Below, in pieces: positions 1 to 9,415 of a DNA stretch of 64,000 nucleotides. Position 1 is the stretch's first letter, and each line of letters starts with the position of its first letter. Made by a program: the position numbers and the translations under genes. Source of the stretch: Polynucleobacter sp. MWH-HuK1 (GTDB lineage Bacteria > Pseudomonadota > Gammaproteobacteria > Burkholderiales > Burkholderiaceae); the NCBI RefSeq assembly GCF_018881815.1, contig NZ_JACVPP010000001.1:1621654-1685653 (forward strand), in the 5' to 3' direction. A model generated the notes under the pieces. It was not told the origin of the DNA. It ran no database searches and saw nothing but the letters and a program-made list of their open reading frames with translations.

Positions 1-281
1 AAAAATAGTTCGGCATGCTCAGGCACTTTACTTTGAATAAACAAAGTAGCTTGGTTAGGATCTACGCCTGTTGCCAGCCAATCAATCACCATGTCCCACA
101 CAGATTGCTCAATCACATCCGGAGTTTCATAGTGAGTAGTTAACGCATGCCAATCCGCTACGAAAAAGAAACAAGGGTATTCGGACTGCAAGCGGACCCA
201 GTTCTTTAAAACGCCATGGTAGTGACCTAAGTGCAAATTACCGGTTGGGCGCATGCCAGAGAGAACGCGTTCAGCAAACAT
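1..281 (-). CDS. trpS: Tryptophanyl-tRNA synthetase, N-terminal part (cut by window edge)
   Basis: Charges tRNA-Trp with tryptophan in the cytosol. The visible 93 residues begin MFAERVLSGMRPTGNLHLGH, which contains the class I signature HLGH and the conserved GxRPTGxLHLGH context of TrpS. They continue with the FFFVADWHALTTHYE segment typical of the family. The ATG at 281 is chosen because the conserved motif starts within ten residues of it. The C-terminal part, with the KMSKS loop, lies to the left of the window. It follows the PHP gene by about 50 bases on the same strand and is probably cotranscribed. Confidence 0.93.
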   Translation of the reverse strand, partial: MFAERVLSGMRPTGNLHLGHYHGVLKNWVRLQSEYPCFFFVADWHALTTHYETPDVIEQSVWDMVIDWLATGVDPNQATLFIQSKVPEHAELF

Positions 282-332
282 CTGTTTTCTTTTTCTAAAT
301 AGTTAAGGGATAAGGAATTAAGTAGTTGGTAA

Positions 333-1184
333 TTAATGAAAAGCAGACCATACTGGAGTGAGATGATCTGGCAAATGCGGTAAATTACCCAAGTCAATAT
401 GACTTTCATTTGGATCATGAAAATCCGATCCACGGGAAGCTAAAAAGCCGTACTGCTGTGCGATTTTTGCAAAGGTTTTATATTGATCTGGACTGTGACT
501 GCCAGTAATAACCTCAATCGCCAGACCTCCCAGGTCTTTAAAGTGCTTATAGAGCTCATCCATTTGCATGGCGTTTAATCTGCTGTAACGACCGGGGTGG
601 GCAATCACTGCTACACCCCCTGCAGACTTAATCCAATTAACAGCATTGTCTAGGCTGGCCCACTGATGAGGAACGTATCCTGGCTTGCCTTCAATCAAGT
701 AATTTTTAAATACATGCTCGGTATCGCGACACACACCCTGCTCTACCAAAAAACGAGCAAAGTGAGTTCTGGAAATCAACTCATGATTGCCGGCAAAATG
801 AAGTGCGCCTTCATACGCACCAGGAATTCCTACCTTAAGTAATTGCTCTGCCATCAGTTGCGCACGATTTGCACGACCATCACGTGTTTGACGTAAACCC
901 TCAATAATTCCGATATGCTCCGCATCGATACCAAGTCCAACAATATGAATGGTCTCACCCATCCAAGTCACGGAAATTTCAACACCACCGAGATAATCGA
1001 TATTGAGAGCGCTGGCTGCTTCTCGAGCACGCTTCTGCCCATCCAATTCGTCATGGTCGGTTAAAGCCCACAAATGCACACCATTCGCTTTTGCACGCTC
1101 CGCCAATTCTTCAGGCGTTAAAGTGCCGTCAGAAATGACTGAATGGCAATGCAAATCGGCATTAATGGGTGAAAAGCTGCTCAT
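333..1184 (-). CDS. PHP-domain phosphoesterase (YciV/RNase AM type)
   Basis: Predicted metal-dependent phosphoesterase of 283 residues. Relatives hydrolyse nucleoside 3',5'-bisphosphates or trim RNA 5' ends (RNase AM). The PHP metal-site motifs are visible: DLHCHS at residues 10-15, TDHDELDG near 42, a HPGRYS segment near 196 and GSDFHDP near 252. Length matches the bacterial family. It is the gene before trpS, a common arrangement in Burkholderiales. The fold is secure; the exact substrate is inferred from relatives. Confidence 0.85.
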   Translation of the reverse strand: MSSFSPINADLHCHSVISDGTLTPEELAERAKANGVHLWALTDHDELDGQKRAREAASALNIDYLGGVEISVTWMGETIHIVGLGIDAEHIGIIEGLRQTRDGRANRAQLMAEQLLKVGIPGAYEGALHFAGNHELISRTHFARFLVEQGVCRDTEHVFKNYLIEGKPGYVPHQWASLDNAVNWIKSAGGVAVIAHPGRYSRLNAMQMDELYKHFKDLGGLAIEVITGSHSPDQYKTFAKIAQQYGFLASRGSDFHDPNESHIDLGNLPHLPDHLTPVWSAFH

Positions 1185-1193
1185 GACCCTATT

Positions 1194-2297
1194 TTAGGTC
1201 AAGCTGGTATCAATTACACGGCGCGGGGCATCCAGGTAGTCGCGAGACTGCATCTCGATCAAACGGGACACGGTTCTGGAGAATTCAGCGGTAATTTGAC
1301 CCTCTGTATACAAATCCGGGGCTGGAACCTCTGCAGAGATAATCAGCTTAATTTTGTGGTCGTATAGGACGTCAATCAACCAGATAAAGCGGCGGGCCTC
1401 ATTGGTCATTCTTGGAGGCATATAAGGCACCCCCGACAGAATCACCGTATGAAACTGATTGGCTATTTCCAAATAATCATTTTGTGAGCGCGGGCCGCAG
1501 CATAGGGTTTTGAAATCAAACCAAACTACGCCATCAGCCATATGTAAGGGGCGTAATTCGCGGGATTCAATATTCAAAACAGGATTGCGAGTCTCTTTTT
1601 GATTGCCAATCAGTGTTTGAAACATTTGACCTAAGGTCGCTTGTGTTTCAGCATTTACGGGAGTTAGATAGGCTTCAACTTGTGCCATCTGTACACGACG
1701 GTAATCATTGCCGGCATCAACATTGAGCACATCTAACTTTTCTTCTAGCAGTTTGATGGCAGGAAGCAATCGATCGCGATGCAAACCATTTGGGTATAAC
1801 TGATCCGGACGATAGTTCGATGTCATCACAAACTGTACGCGGTCTGTAAAGAGTGCATCAAGCAAGCGATACAAAATCATTGCATCGGCAATGTCATTAA
1901 TATGAAACTCGTCAAAACAAATCAGACGATAGCGCTTAGAAATACGCTTTGCTAATTCTTCTAAAGGATCGGATAAGCCTGATAACTCATGGAGTTCGCG
2001 GTGAACCTCACGCATGAACTCATGAAAATGGATGCGAATCTTTTTTTCTAAAGGGGATGCTGCATAAAAGCAGTCCATCAAGAAAGACTTGCCTCGACCT
2101 ACCCCACCCCATAGGTACAGACCCCTAGGGAGACTCGGTTTAAATAACTTCTTTTTAAGTTTATTGCTGCGAATGTCTTTATAAGCAATCCACTCATCTT
2201 CGCATTTCTGCAGACGCTCAATAGCGCGAAGCTGCGCGGGATCACTTTGATACCCGCGCGCTTTTAACTCCTGTTGGTAAAACTCAATGGTTTTCAA
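1194..2297 (-). CDS. zapE: Cell division protein ZapE (AFG1-family ATPase)
   Basis: AAA-type ATPase of 367 residues. ZapE modulates Z-ring assembly in Proteobacteria; the mitochondrial homologue AFG1 acts in quality control. Walker A GGVGRGKS lies at residues 64-71 and Walker B LICFDEF near 147, followed by HINDIADAM, a family-typical stretch. Its ATG at 2297 directly abuts the odhL stop at 2298, so it is translated from the odh transcript. The family assignment is firm; a cell-division role in this organism is inferred. Confidence 0.9.
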   Translation of the reverse strand: MKTIEFYQQELKARGYQSDPAQLRAIERLQKCEDEWIAYKDIRSNKLKKKLFKPSLPRGLYLWGGVGRGKSFLMDCFYAASPLEKKIRIHFHEFMREVHRELHELSGLSDPLEELAKRISKRYRLICFDEFHINDIADAMILYRLLDALFTDRVQFVMTSNYRPDQLYPNGLHRDRLLPAIKLLEEKLDVLNVDAGNDYRRVQMAQVEAYLTPVNAETQATLGQMFQTLIGNQKETRNPVLNIESRELRPLHMADGVVWFDFKTLCCGPRSQNDYLEIANQFHTVILSGVPYMPPRMTNEARRFIWLIDVLYDHKIKLIISAEVPAPDLYTEGQITAEFSRTVSRLIEMQSRDYLDAPRRVIDTSLT

Positions 2298-3734
2298 TTA
2301 CATATTTAATGCGCGTGAGTCTGTCGCTAACGCTGCTTCGCGCATCACTTCAGACAAACTTGGATGTGCATGACAGATACGAGCAATATCTTCCGCTGCG
2401 GCTTTGAATTCCATTGCAACCGCAGCTTCAGCTATGAGGTCAGAAGCATTGGCGCCAATGATGTGAACACCAAGAATCTCATCAGTCTTAGCATCGGCCA
2501 ATACTTTGATGAAACCATCAGCACGACCCATGCCTAATGCACGGCCGTTAGCAGAAAATGGGAACTGACCTGCTTTATAAGCCACACCGGCTTCTTTAAG
2601 TGCTTGTTCTGTTTTGCCAACCCATGCAATCTCAGGATCAGTGTAGATAACCCAAGGAATGCAGTTGTAATCGATATGTGGTTTTTGACCAGCAATCACT
2701 TCAGCAACTAAGACACCTTCGTCCTCTGCTTTATGTGCCAACATTGGTCCACGCACAACGTCACCAACAGCGTAAACGCCAGGTGCAGCAGTTGCACAAG
2801 TATGGTCATCAATAGGAATGAAACCGCGCTCATCCACTTTGAGGCCAATCTTATCTAAACCTAATTTATCGGTGTTTGGTACTCGACCAACGGAAACAAT
2901 TAAGCGATCACATTCCAACTTAGCAGCTTTACCAGCGCTATCAGTGTAATTGACCACTACACCCTTCTTGTCAGCTTTCACATCGCCAATTTTTACGCCA
3001 GTATTGATGCTCAAGCCTTGCTTTGCAAACAACTTTTGCGCTTCTTTTGCAATACCAGCATCACATGCAGCCAAGAATGAAGGCATAGCTTCGAGCACGG
3101 TTACTTCAGCACCGAGACGACGCCATACAGAACCCAACTCCAAGCCAATTACGCCTGCGCCGATTACGCCTAATTTCTTAGGAGCAGAATCAAATTTCAA
3201 GGCGCCTTCGTTATCACAGATCAATACGTTATCCACGGCGATACCAGGAAGGTGACGTGCTTTAGAACCAGTAGCAATGATGACATTCTTTGCTGTAACT
3301 GTTTCTTTATCTTTGCCATCAATTTTGATTTGATAACCGTCAGCGCTCTTACCCTCAAAAGAGGCATGACCTTTGAGCAAAGTGACTTTGTTCTTGCGGA
3401 ATAGGTACTGAATGCCGCCAGTCATCTTGGTAACAATATCATCCTTGCGGGCGATCATCCTCTTAGAGTCGATGCTAACTGCACCTACTTTAATTCCATG
3501 ATCAGCAGCATGATGATTGATCTTCTCGAATTCCTCAGAAGAAGCCAACAAGGCCTTAGAAGGAATGCAACCCACGTTCAAGCATGTGCCACCTAAACGT
3601 GGCTCACCCTTAGGATCATCATAAGAACTAGATTCAGCGCAAGCAACTTTAAAACCGAGTTGCGCTGCACGAATTGCGGCGATGTAGCCACCAGGGCCAC
3701 CACCAATAACTACTACGTCAAAAGCTTGGCTCAT
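2298..3734 (-). CDS. odhL: Dihydrolipoyl dehydrogenase, E3 of 2-oxoglutarate dehydrogenase
   Basis: FAD flavoprotein that reoxidises dihydrolipoyl groups of the E2 subunit with NAD+. The 478-residue protein has the FAD motif GGGPGG at 11-16, the redox-active disulfide GGTCLNVGCIPSK with Cys51 and Cys56, an NAD-binding GAGVIGLELG near 192 and the C-terminal catalytic HAHPSLSE motif near 455. Position directly after odhB shows it belongs to the 2-oxoglutarate complex; it could also be shared with other dehydrogenases. It could equally be named lpdA. Confidence 0.95.
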   Translation of the reverse strand: MSQAFDVVVIGGGPGGYIAAIRAAQLGFKVACAESSSYDDPKGEPRLGGTCLNVGCIPSKALLASSEEFEKINHHAADHGIKVGAVSIDSKRMIARKDDIVTKMTGGIQYLFRKNKVTLLKGHASFEGKSADGYQIKIDGKDKETVTAKNVIIATGSKARHLPGIAVDNVLICDNEGALKFDSAPKKLGVIGAGVIGLELGSVWRRLGAEVTVLEAMPSFLAACDAGIAKEAQKLFAKQGLSINTGVKIGDVKADKKGVVVNYTDSAGKAAKLECDRLIVSVGRVPNTDKLGLDKIGLKVDERGFIPIDDHTCATAAPGVYAVGDVVRGPMLAHKAEDEGVLVAEVIAGQKPHIDYNCIPWVIYTDPEIAWVGKTEQALKEAGVAYKAGQFPFSANGRALGMGRADGFIKVLADAKTDEILGVHIIGANASDLIAEAAVAMEFKAAAEDIARICHAHPSLSEVMREAALATDSRALNM

Positions 3735-3746
3735 GATCTTCCCTTC

Positions 3747-4961
3747 TTACAAATCAAGGAGAAGGCGTGAAGGATCTTCCAACGCATCCTTCATGGCAAC
3801 CAAACCAAGCACAGCCTCGCGACCGTCAATGATGCGGTGATCGTATGACAAAGCCAGATAGTTAATTGGGCGAACAACTACTTGGCCGTTTTCAACAACA
3901 GCGCGGTCTTTGGTAGCGTGGATACCCAAAATAGCGGATTGTGGTGGGTTGATGATCGGGGTAGAAAGCATGGATCCGAATACACCGCCGTTAGAGATGG
4001 AGAATGTGCCACCAGTCAACTCTTCAATAGACAACTTGCCTTCACGAGCTTTAGTACCGAACTCAGCAATCTTCTTCTCGATGTCAGCCAAATTCATTTG
4101 GTCAACGTCACGCAAAATTGGAACTACCAAGCCACGTGGTGAGCTCACAGCGATACCAATGTCAAAGTAACCGTGGTACACGATGTCATTGCCATCAACA
4201 GAAGCATTCAAGAGTGGGAATTTCTTTAAAGCGTGCGTTGCCGCTTTAACAAAGAAAGACATAAAGCCTAACTTCACGCCATGAGTCTTCTCAAACTGGT
4301 CTTTGTATTTGTTACGCAAAGCAATCACTGGACCCATGTTCACTTCATTGAATGTAGTCAAGATGGCGTTGTTAGCTTGAGACTCGAGCAAACGCTCAGC
4401 AATACGAGCACGCAAACGGCTCATTGGAACACGCTCTTCTGGGCGATCGCCAGTTGGAATTGGTGCGCTTGGCAATGCAGCAGACTTAGCGCCACCTGCA
4501 GAAGCATTCAATGCATCGCCCTTAGTGATACGGCCATCGCGTCCAGAACCGGCAACCTGTCCAGCATCAACACCCTTCTCTGCCAGAATTTTTGCAGCTG
4601 AAGGTGCTGCGGCAGCTCCAGCTTTAGCTGCAGGAGTAGCTGCTTTAGCAGGCGCGGGAGCTGTAGCAGGCGCGGCGGCCGGTGCGGGTGCAGCAGCGGC
4701 AGGAGCTGCGGCTGCAACAGCAGTGCTGTCGATCTTCGCAATTAACTGCTCGGCAACAACAGTGCCGCCGTCAGCAACAACGATTTCTGTCAAAACACCA
4801 GCAGATGGAGCTGGAACTTCGAGAACCACTTTATCTGTTTCGATTTCGATCAAGATCTCGTCTTGACCAACAGCGTCGCCAACCTTCTTTTTCCATTGCA
4901 ACAAAGTTGCTTCAGCAACTGACTCGGAGAGTTGGGGAACTTTAACTTCGAAAATAGCCAT
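3747..4961 (-). CDS. odhB: Dihydrolipoyllysine succinyltransferase, E2 of 2-oxoglutarate dehydrogenase
   Basis: Transfers succinyl groups from lipoyl-lysine to CoA. The 404 residues comprise one lipoyl domain with lipoylation motif ETDKVVLEV (Lys44), an Ala/Pro-rich flexible linker at about 83-120, an E3-binding domain around 122-157 and a catalytic acetyltransferase core ending in [11 protein letters not shown] (His about 375, Asp about 379). One lipoyl domain and the sequence EEL(T)[14 protein letters not shown] fit the succinyltransferase subtype. The repetitive linker creates several long antisense open frames that are not genes. Confidence 0.96.
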   Translation of the reverse strand: MAIFEVKVPQLSESVAEATLLQWKKKVGDAVGQDEILIEIETDKVVLEVPAPSAGVLTEIVVADGGTVVAEQLIAKIDSTAVAAAAPAAAAPAPAAAPATAPAPAKAATPAAKAGAAAAPSAAKILAEKGVDAGQVAGSGRDGRITKGDALNASAGGAKSAALPSAPIPTGDRPEERVPMSRLRARIAERLLESQANNAILTTFNEVNMGPVIALRNKYKDQFEKTHGVKLGFMSFFVKAATHALKKFPLLNASVDGNDIVYHGYFDIGIAVSSPRGLVVPILRDVDQMNLADIEKKIAEFGTKAREGKLSIEELTGGTFSISNGGVFGSMLSTPIINPPQSAILGIHATKDRAVVENGQVVVRPINYLALSYDHRIIDGREAVLGLVAMKDALEDPSRLLLDL

Positions 4962-5009
4962 GATTAATCCTGTTTATATGTATGTATGTTTATTAAGCGA
5001 TGAAGACGA

Positions 5010-7865
5010 TTATTTCGTGATCACGTAACCTTTAAGTTTGGCAAATGCCGCATTGAGCAATGACTTCTGCTGTTCTTGGTGGAGATGGGCATAACCACAA
5101 GCTGGTGATGCTGATGCAGGACGACCTGCGTAGCCTAACTTCATGCCATCAGCCATGTTTTCCAAGATATTGTGTTGCACGAAGAACCAGGCGCCTTGGT
5201 TTTGCGGCTCATCCTGACACCAAACAACCTCTTCTAACTTTGGATACTTCTTCAACTCAGCAGTCAATGCTTTATGAGGGAATGGATACAACTGCTCCAA
5301 GCGAATAATGGCAACATCACCAATCTTCTTCTCAGCACGTTGTTTTACCAAATCGTAATAGACCTTACCAGAGCACATTATCAAACGGGTAACTTGTTTA
5401 GCATCTATAGACTCATCGCGCTCGCCAATAACAGTTTGGAAACCACCTTTGGTGAATTCAGATAAAGGTGAGGCAGCTTCTTTATTACGTAGCAATGATT
5501 TTGGAGTCATCAAGATCAGCGGTTTGCGGAACTGACGAATCATTTGACGACGCAACACATGGAAAATCTGTGAAGCGGTTGTCGGCTGAATCACTTGCAT
5601 ATTGGTATCAGCACATAACTGCATAAAGCGCTCAAGACGTGCAGAAGAATGCTCTGGACCTTGGCCTTCATAACCATGCGGCAACATCATGACCAAACCG
5701 TTTGCACGGCCCCACTTCACTTCACCAGAAGCGATGAACTGGTCAATAACCACTTGAGCGCCATTGGCGAAGTCGCCGAACTGGGCTTCCCAAATAGTTA
5801 AGGTATTTGGTTCTGCTGCGGCATAACCGTACTCAAAACCGAGCACAGCTTCTTCGGAAAGAATGGAGTCAATCACTACAAATGGTGCTTGATCTTTAGT
5901 GACGTGCTGAAGAGCGATATAAGTACCGGTATCCCACTTCTCCCGGTTTTGCTCATGCAATACCGCGTGCCGGTGAGTAAAGGTGCCGCGACCACTGTCT
6001 TCACCAGACAAACGAACTGGATAGCCGCTAGCAACCAAAGATGCGAAAGCCATGTGCTCACCCATACCCCAGTCAATATTGACTTCACCGCGACCCATCG
6101 CCGCACGATCGTTGTAGACCTTAGCAACCAACGGGTGTGCTTTAAAGCCCTCTGGAATAGTCGAAATCTTTTCAGCCAAACGCTTCCACTCTGTCAATGG
6201 AATAGCTGTATCAGCTTCATCAGTCCACTTCTTATTCAAGAAAGGAGACCAATCCACAGCAAACTTACCTTTGAAGTTGCTCAATACTGGATCAGATGTT
6301 TGCTTACCCTCATCCATGGCAGCACGATACTCTTTAACCATCAGGTCGCCAGTACCGGCGGGCAATATGCCTTGAGCTTCTAACTTGTCAGCATAGAGCT
6401 TACGTGTGCCAGGGTGTGCAGTAATGATTTTGTACATCAATGGCTGTGTCATTGCAGGCGTATCTTGTTCATTGTGACCAAGCTTACGGAAACAGATGAT
6501 GTCAATCGCCACATCCTTATGGAACTTCATGCGGAACTCAACAGCCAACTTAGTTGCCAAGACTACCGCCTCAGGATCATCGCCGTTCACGTGCAATACA
6601 GGGGCATCAACAACCTTCATGATGTCCGTGCAATACAAGCTAGAACGCAAGTCGCGTGGATCGGAAGTTGTAAAACCAATTTGGTTGTTAATCACGATAT
6701 GCACTGTGCCACCAGTGGAATAACCACGAACTTCAGACATCGCTAATGTCTCTTGCATTACACCCTGACCCGCAATCGCAGCGTCACCATGAACCAAGAT
6801 TGGCATAACTTGATCGCCCAACATGTCACCGCGACGCTCCATACGAGCACGAGCAGAACCTTCAACGACTGGGTTAACGATTTCTAGATGGGATGGGTTA
6901 AATGCCAAAGACAAATGAACCGGACCGCCAGGAGTAGAAATATCGCTTGAGAAACCTTGGTGATACTTCACGTCGCCCGCAGGCAATGTTTCTGGGCCTT
7001 TGTGCTCAAATTCGGCAAATAAGTCTTTTGGCATTTTGCCCAAGGTATTTACCAATACGTTGAGACGACCACGGTGGGCCATACCGATAACGATCTCTTG
7101 CACGCCTTTATTACCTGCATCACGAATCAACTCGTCCATACAAGCAATAAAGCTCTCGCCACCCTCTAAGGAGAAGCGCTTTTGACCAACGTATTTAGCC
7201 TGGAGGTAACGCTCTAGACCTTCAGCAGCAGTTACGCGGTCCAAAATCTGACGCTTCTCTTCTACATTAAATTGTGGAGTTGAGCGAATGGACTCTAGCT
7301 TTTCTTGCCACCACTTCTTAATCTTTTGATCAGCAATGAACATAAACTCGACACCAATCGTGCCGCAATATGTTTCGCGCAATGCTTGGAGCAAATCTCG
7401 CAAAGACATTTCGTTCTTGCCGAAGAATGTATTACTTGTGTTGAAGACGATATCCATATCGCCGTCAGTAAAACCATAGAAAGCGGGATCTAACTCAGGA
7501 ATATCCTGGCGCTCTGTCCGCTTTAATGGATCCAAATTTGCCCAGCGATTGCCAACGTTACGATACGCAGCAATTAACTGCTGAACAGCAACGCGTTTGC
7601 GGCCCATCTCTGAGTCAGCCGAATCAGAAATCGTTCTGATAGGACCTTGCTTAGCGCGCTCAGCAAATGAAGCAACAATCGGTCCGTGTGCGATGTCAGT
7701 TCGAGATGAACCGTCAACTGCTGGAACCTGTTTCACGTTATCGAAATAATCTCGCCAATGATCAGCTACGGAAGCTGGATCGTGCAAGTAAGATTCGTAG
7801 AGTTCCTCTACATAAGGGGCGTTTCCGCCGAAGAGATAGGAGTTATCTCTTTGATCCTGCATCAT
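5010..7865 (-). CDS. odhA: 2-oxoglutarate dehydrogenase E1 component
   Basis: Thiamine diphosphate enzyme that decarboxylates 2-oxoglutarate and succinylates the E2 lipoyl group in the TCA cycle. About 951 residues, normal for the homodimeric E1o family. The active-site region IVIGMAHRGRLNVLVN and the thiamine-binding segment around HGDAAIAGQGVMQE are clear. I place the start at the ATG at 7865 rather than the in-frame GTG at 7874: AAAGG ends exactly where that GTG begins and lies 8 bases from the ATG, an ideal ribosome-binding distance. First gene of the odhA-odhB-odhL-zapE run. Confidence 0.96.
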   Translation of the reverse strand: MMQDQRDNSYLFGGNAPYVEELYESYLHDPASVADHWRDYFDNVKQVPAVDGSSRTDIAHGPIVASFAERAKQGPIRTISDSADSEMGRKRVAVQQLIAAYRNVGNRWANLDPLKRTERQDIPELDPAFYGFTDGDMDIVFNTSNTFFGKNEMSLRDLLQALRETYCGTIGVEFMFIADQKIKKWWQEKLESIRSTPQFNVEEKRQILDRVTAAEGLERYLQAKYVGQKRFSLEGGESFIACMDELIRDAGNKGVQEIVIGMAHRGRLNVLVNTLGKMPKDLFAEFEHKGPETLPAGDVKYHQGFSSDISTPGGPVHLSLAFNPSHLEIVNPVVEGSARARMERRGDMLGDQVMPILVHGDAAIAGQGVMQETLAMSEVRGYSTGGTVHIVINNQIGFTTSDPRDLRSSLYCTDIMKVVDAPVLHVNGDDPEAVVLATKLAVEFRMKFHKDVAIDIICFRKLGHNEQDTPAMTQPLMYKIITAHPGTRKLYADKLEAQGILPAGTGDLMVKEYRAAMDEGKQTSDPVLSNFKGKFAVDWSPFLNKKWTDEADTAIPLTEWKRLAEKISTIPEGFKAHPLVAKVYNDRAAMGRGEVNIDWGMGEHMAFASLVASGYPVRLSGEDSGRGTFTHRHAVLHEQNREKWDTGTYIALQHVTKDQAPFVVIDSILSEEAVLGFEYGYAAAEPNTLTIWEAQFGDFANGAQVVIDQFIASGEVKWGRANGLVMMLPHGYEGQGPEHSSARLERFMQLCADTNMQVIQPTTASQIFHVLRRQMIRQFRKPLILMTPKSLLRNKEAASPLSEFTKGGFQTVIGERDESIDAKQVTRLIMCSGKVYYDLVKQRAEKKIGDVAIIRLEQLYPFPHKALTAELKKYPKLEEVVWCQDEPQNQGAWFFVQHNILENMADGMKLGYAGRPASASPACGYAHLHQEQQKSLLNAAFAKLKGYVITK

Positions 7866-8164
7866 GATGCTCACCTTTCATCGGGTTTCCCGATTAAAAA
7901 CTGTGGTTAAAACCATCCGCTCTGCGGCTATACCGCTTCACGAATTGATCTGTGCAAATACCGGTACTACGACAGTAATTTAACACGAATGACCATTGAT
8001 ACATAAAGGGCTTTCCCTGATTTAAGGGGTTTTGGGGGTATCCCCCTATTTTGGGAATTTAATAAGAACTTTCCTACCCCTCTTTAAAGGATTGCCGACA
8101 GATTCAAATGATTTTGATTTTTATTCTCTAAATCTTCAAACAATTAAATGAAATTAAGGGAAAT
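7866..8164. other. Divergent intergenic region, odhA promoter side
   Basis: About 300 bases without a gene between odhA and the HTH-receiver gene; both must be transcribed from here. A palindrome GGGGG-TAT-CCCCC at 8034-8046 is flanked by further G- and C-runs (AAGGGG, TTTTGGG). No clear -35/-10 pair stood out to me and I do not assign a regulator to the palindrome. Confidence 0.5.
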
Positions 8165-8863
8165 ATGAAATCAATTACCCCAGAAACAGAATATCTCAGC
8201 ACCCGCCAAAGCGCCAAGGTTTTGCAAGTTTCCTTGGGCACCGTTCAGAAAATGGTGGAATTGGGTGAATTAATTGCATGGAAGACTCGAGGGGGGCACC
8301 GCCGGATATTGGCCAGTTCACTGGAGCAACAGTTACAGCGTAGAAAGAGAGCTATGCGCCAAAAGACAACCCAAAACTGCGTTGCTATGGGCATATTTAG
8401 AAGATCTGAAAATGGTCAAGAATTAATAGAGGCTATTGCCGATTGGCAGCTTAAGGTGGATATGGAAATGGCAGTAGATAGCTTAGAGGGCCTCATGAAA
8501 GCCGTCTCCATAGCTCCTGATTTGATCTTTTTGGATGCCCTTATTCCACCAGTAGAGCAAGTCCATTTAATCCATTACTTAAGTAAAAACAAAGACACAC
8601 AGCGCATACCTATTCTAGTAGATGAAGGTTTTATTAAGCTTCATCCTGGCGTTGTCACTCTTGTGGATGAGAATTCAGGCGGCAAGCCTCCATTAAGCGA
8701 AAACATCAAAAAGGAGCTCGAAAACGGTCTTATTGACCTCAATCCTCTCATTATTGGCTATCCAGCCACTAATCCAGAGGCCGAAGGAAGCTGGGTCCAT
8801 GAAAGCAGACATGAGTTATTGGAGCCCCTATTTGTTGAAGCCCTTGCCAGGAAGTGCACCTAG
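8165..8863 (+). CDS. Orphan regulator: excisionase-type HTH plus receiver-like domain
   Basis: 232 residues. Residues 8-60 (LSTRQSAKVLQVSLGTVQKMVELGELIAWKTRGGHRRI, in parts) form a MerR/excisionase-type helix-turn-helix with the GGHRR wing typical of that family. From about 72 to 165 the protein resembles a response-regulator receiver: LIFLDALIPP places Asp124 where the phosphorylated aspartate sits. The rest of the receiver motif set (Thr/Ser, Lys) is not obvious, so it may be degenerate. No histidine kinase lies nearby. Targets are unknown. A G-rich ribosome site (AAGGG) precedes the ATG. Confidence 0.7.
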   Translation: MKSITPETEYLSTRQSAKVLQVSLGTVQKMVELGELIAWKTRGGHRRILASSLEQQLQRRKRAMRQKTTQNCVAMGIFRRSENGQELIEAIADWQLKVDMEMAVDSLEGLMKAVSIAPDLIFLDALIPPVEQVHLIHYLSKNKDTQRIPILVDEGFIKLHPGVVTLVDENSGGKPPLSENIKKELENGLIDLNPLIIGYPATNPEAEGSWVHESRHELLEPLFVEALARKCT

Positions 8864-8896
8864 CATTGAGCTAACGAGGAAAGCACAACATAACAA

Positions 8897-8921
8897 AAAA
8901 GGCCGCTAAGTGCGGCCTTTT
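8897..8921. terminator. Bidirectional intrinsic terminator
   Basis: AAAAGGCCGC at 8897-8906 pairs perfectly with GCGGCCTTTT at 8912-8921 around a 5-base loop. A/T tails on both sides allow it to serve the regulator gene (plus) and the H-NS gene (minus), which converge on it. Confidence 0.85.
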
Positions 8922-8948
8922 ACATTAAATCCCAAATAAAACAATGGT

Positions 8949-9233
8949 TTAAATTAAATAACTACTGCGATCTCTACCTTCAATCCACTTAGGCGCCTTA
9001 CCTCGACCAGTCCAGGTTTCACCTGAAGAAGGATTACGGTATTTTGGGGCAACCTTAGCGCCGGCGCTCTTAACACCCGCCTTACGGCTAAATAGGTCAG
9101 CAGCCGTTAGGTTGTATTGCTCAATAATTAACTTTGCCTTGGCGATACCATCCGCCTTTTCTAGGGCAATTGCTTCTTTAATCTGTTTATCCAACTGCTC
9201 GCGTTGGGCTAAAAGCTCTTTATAAGAAGGCAT
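8949..9233 (-). CDS. Short H-NS family nucleoid-associated protein
   Basis: 94-residue protein with an N-terminal coiled-coil-prone oligomerisation segment (KELLAQREQLDKQIKEAI) and a C-terminal H-NS DNA-binding domain recognisable by YRNPSSGETWTGRGKAPKWI near residues 66-85. H-NS proteins bind AT-rich DNA and silence transcription. The length is that of the short H-NS proteins common in Betaproteobacteria. The upstream 180 bases are very AT-rich, which would suit autoregulation. Confidence 0.88.
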   Translation of the reverse strand: MPSYKELLAQREQLDKQIKEAIALEKADGIAKAKLIIEQYNLTAADLFSRKAGVKSAGAKVAPKYRNPSSGETWTGRGKAPKWIEGRDRSSYLI

Positions 9234-9266
9234 ATTGTTTTCACTCTCCGAATAATAAGTTGTTAT

Positions 9267-9288
9267 ATGCAGTGAAAATAAACTGCAT
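9267..9288. promoter_or_regulatory. Inverted repeat upstream of the H-NS gene
   Basis: ATGCAGT (9267-9273) and ACTGCAT (9282-9288) form a perfect 7-base inverted repeat with an 8-base spacer, about 34 bases upstream of the H-NS start in a strongly AT-rich region. It could be an operator or a 5'-UTR hairpin. No regulator is assigned. Confidence 0.4.
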
Positions 9289-9415
9289 TAGACGGTGATT
9301 ATATATAAATTAATCACTCTGACAATATATATTATTGGATTATTAACCTATATCTATTAGTGTTTTATTTATAAAGTTAAATAAAAGACATAATCCTTAT
9401 AAATACTATGCTTAA

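Noticed and set aside
4508..4945. Several open frames on both strands across the odhB linker
   Set aside because: They arise from the Ala/Pro-rich codon repeats of odhB; they have no ribosome site and no family-like motifs.
5889..6746. Plus-strand open frames of 100-164 residues over odhA
   Set aside because: Antisense to a fully conserved gene, low-complexity composition, no initiation signals; shadows of the odhA codon pattern.
9234..9415. Repeat array or CRISPR in the AT-rich gap
   Set aside because: Only scattered AT-tracts and one inverted repeat; no regularly spaced direct repeats.
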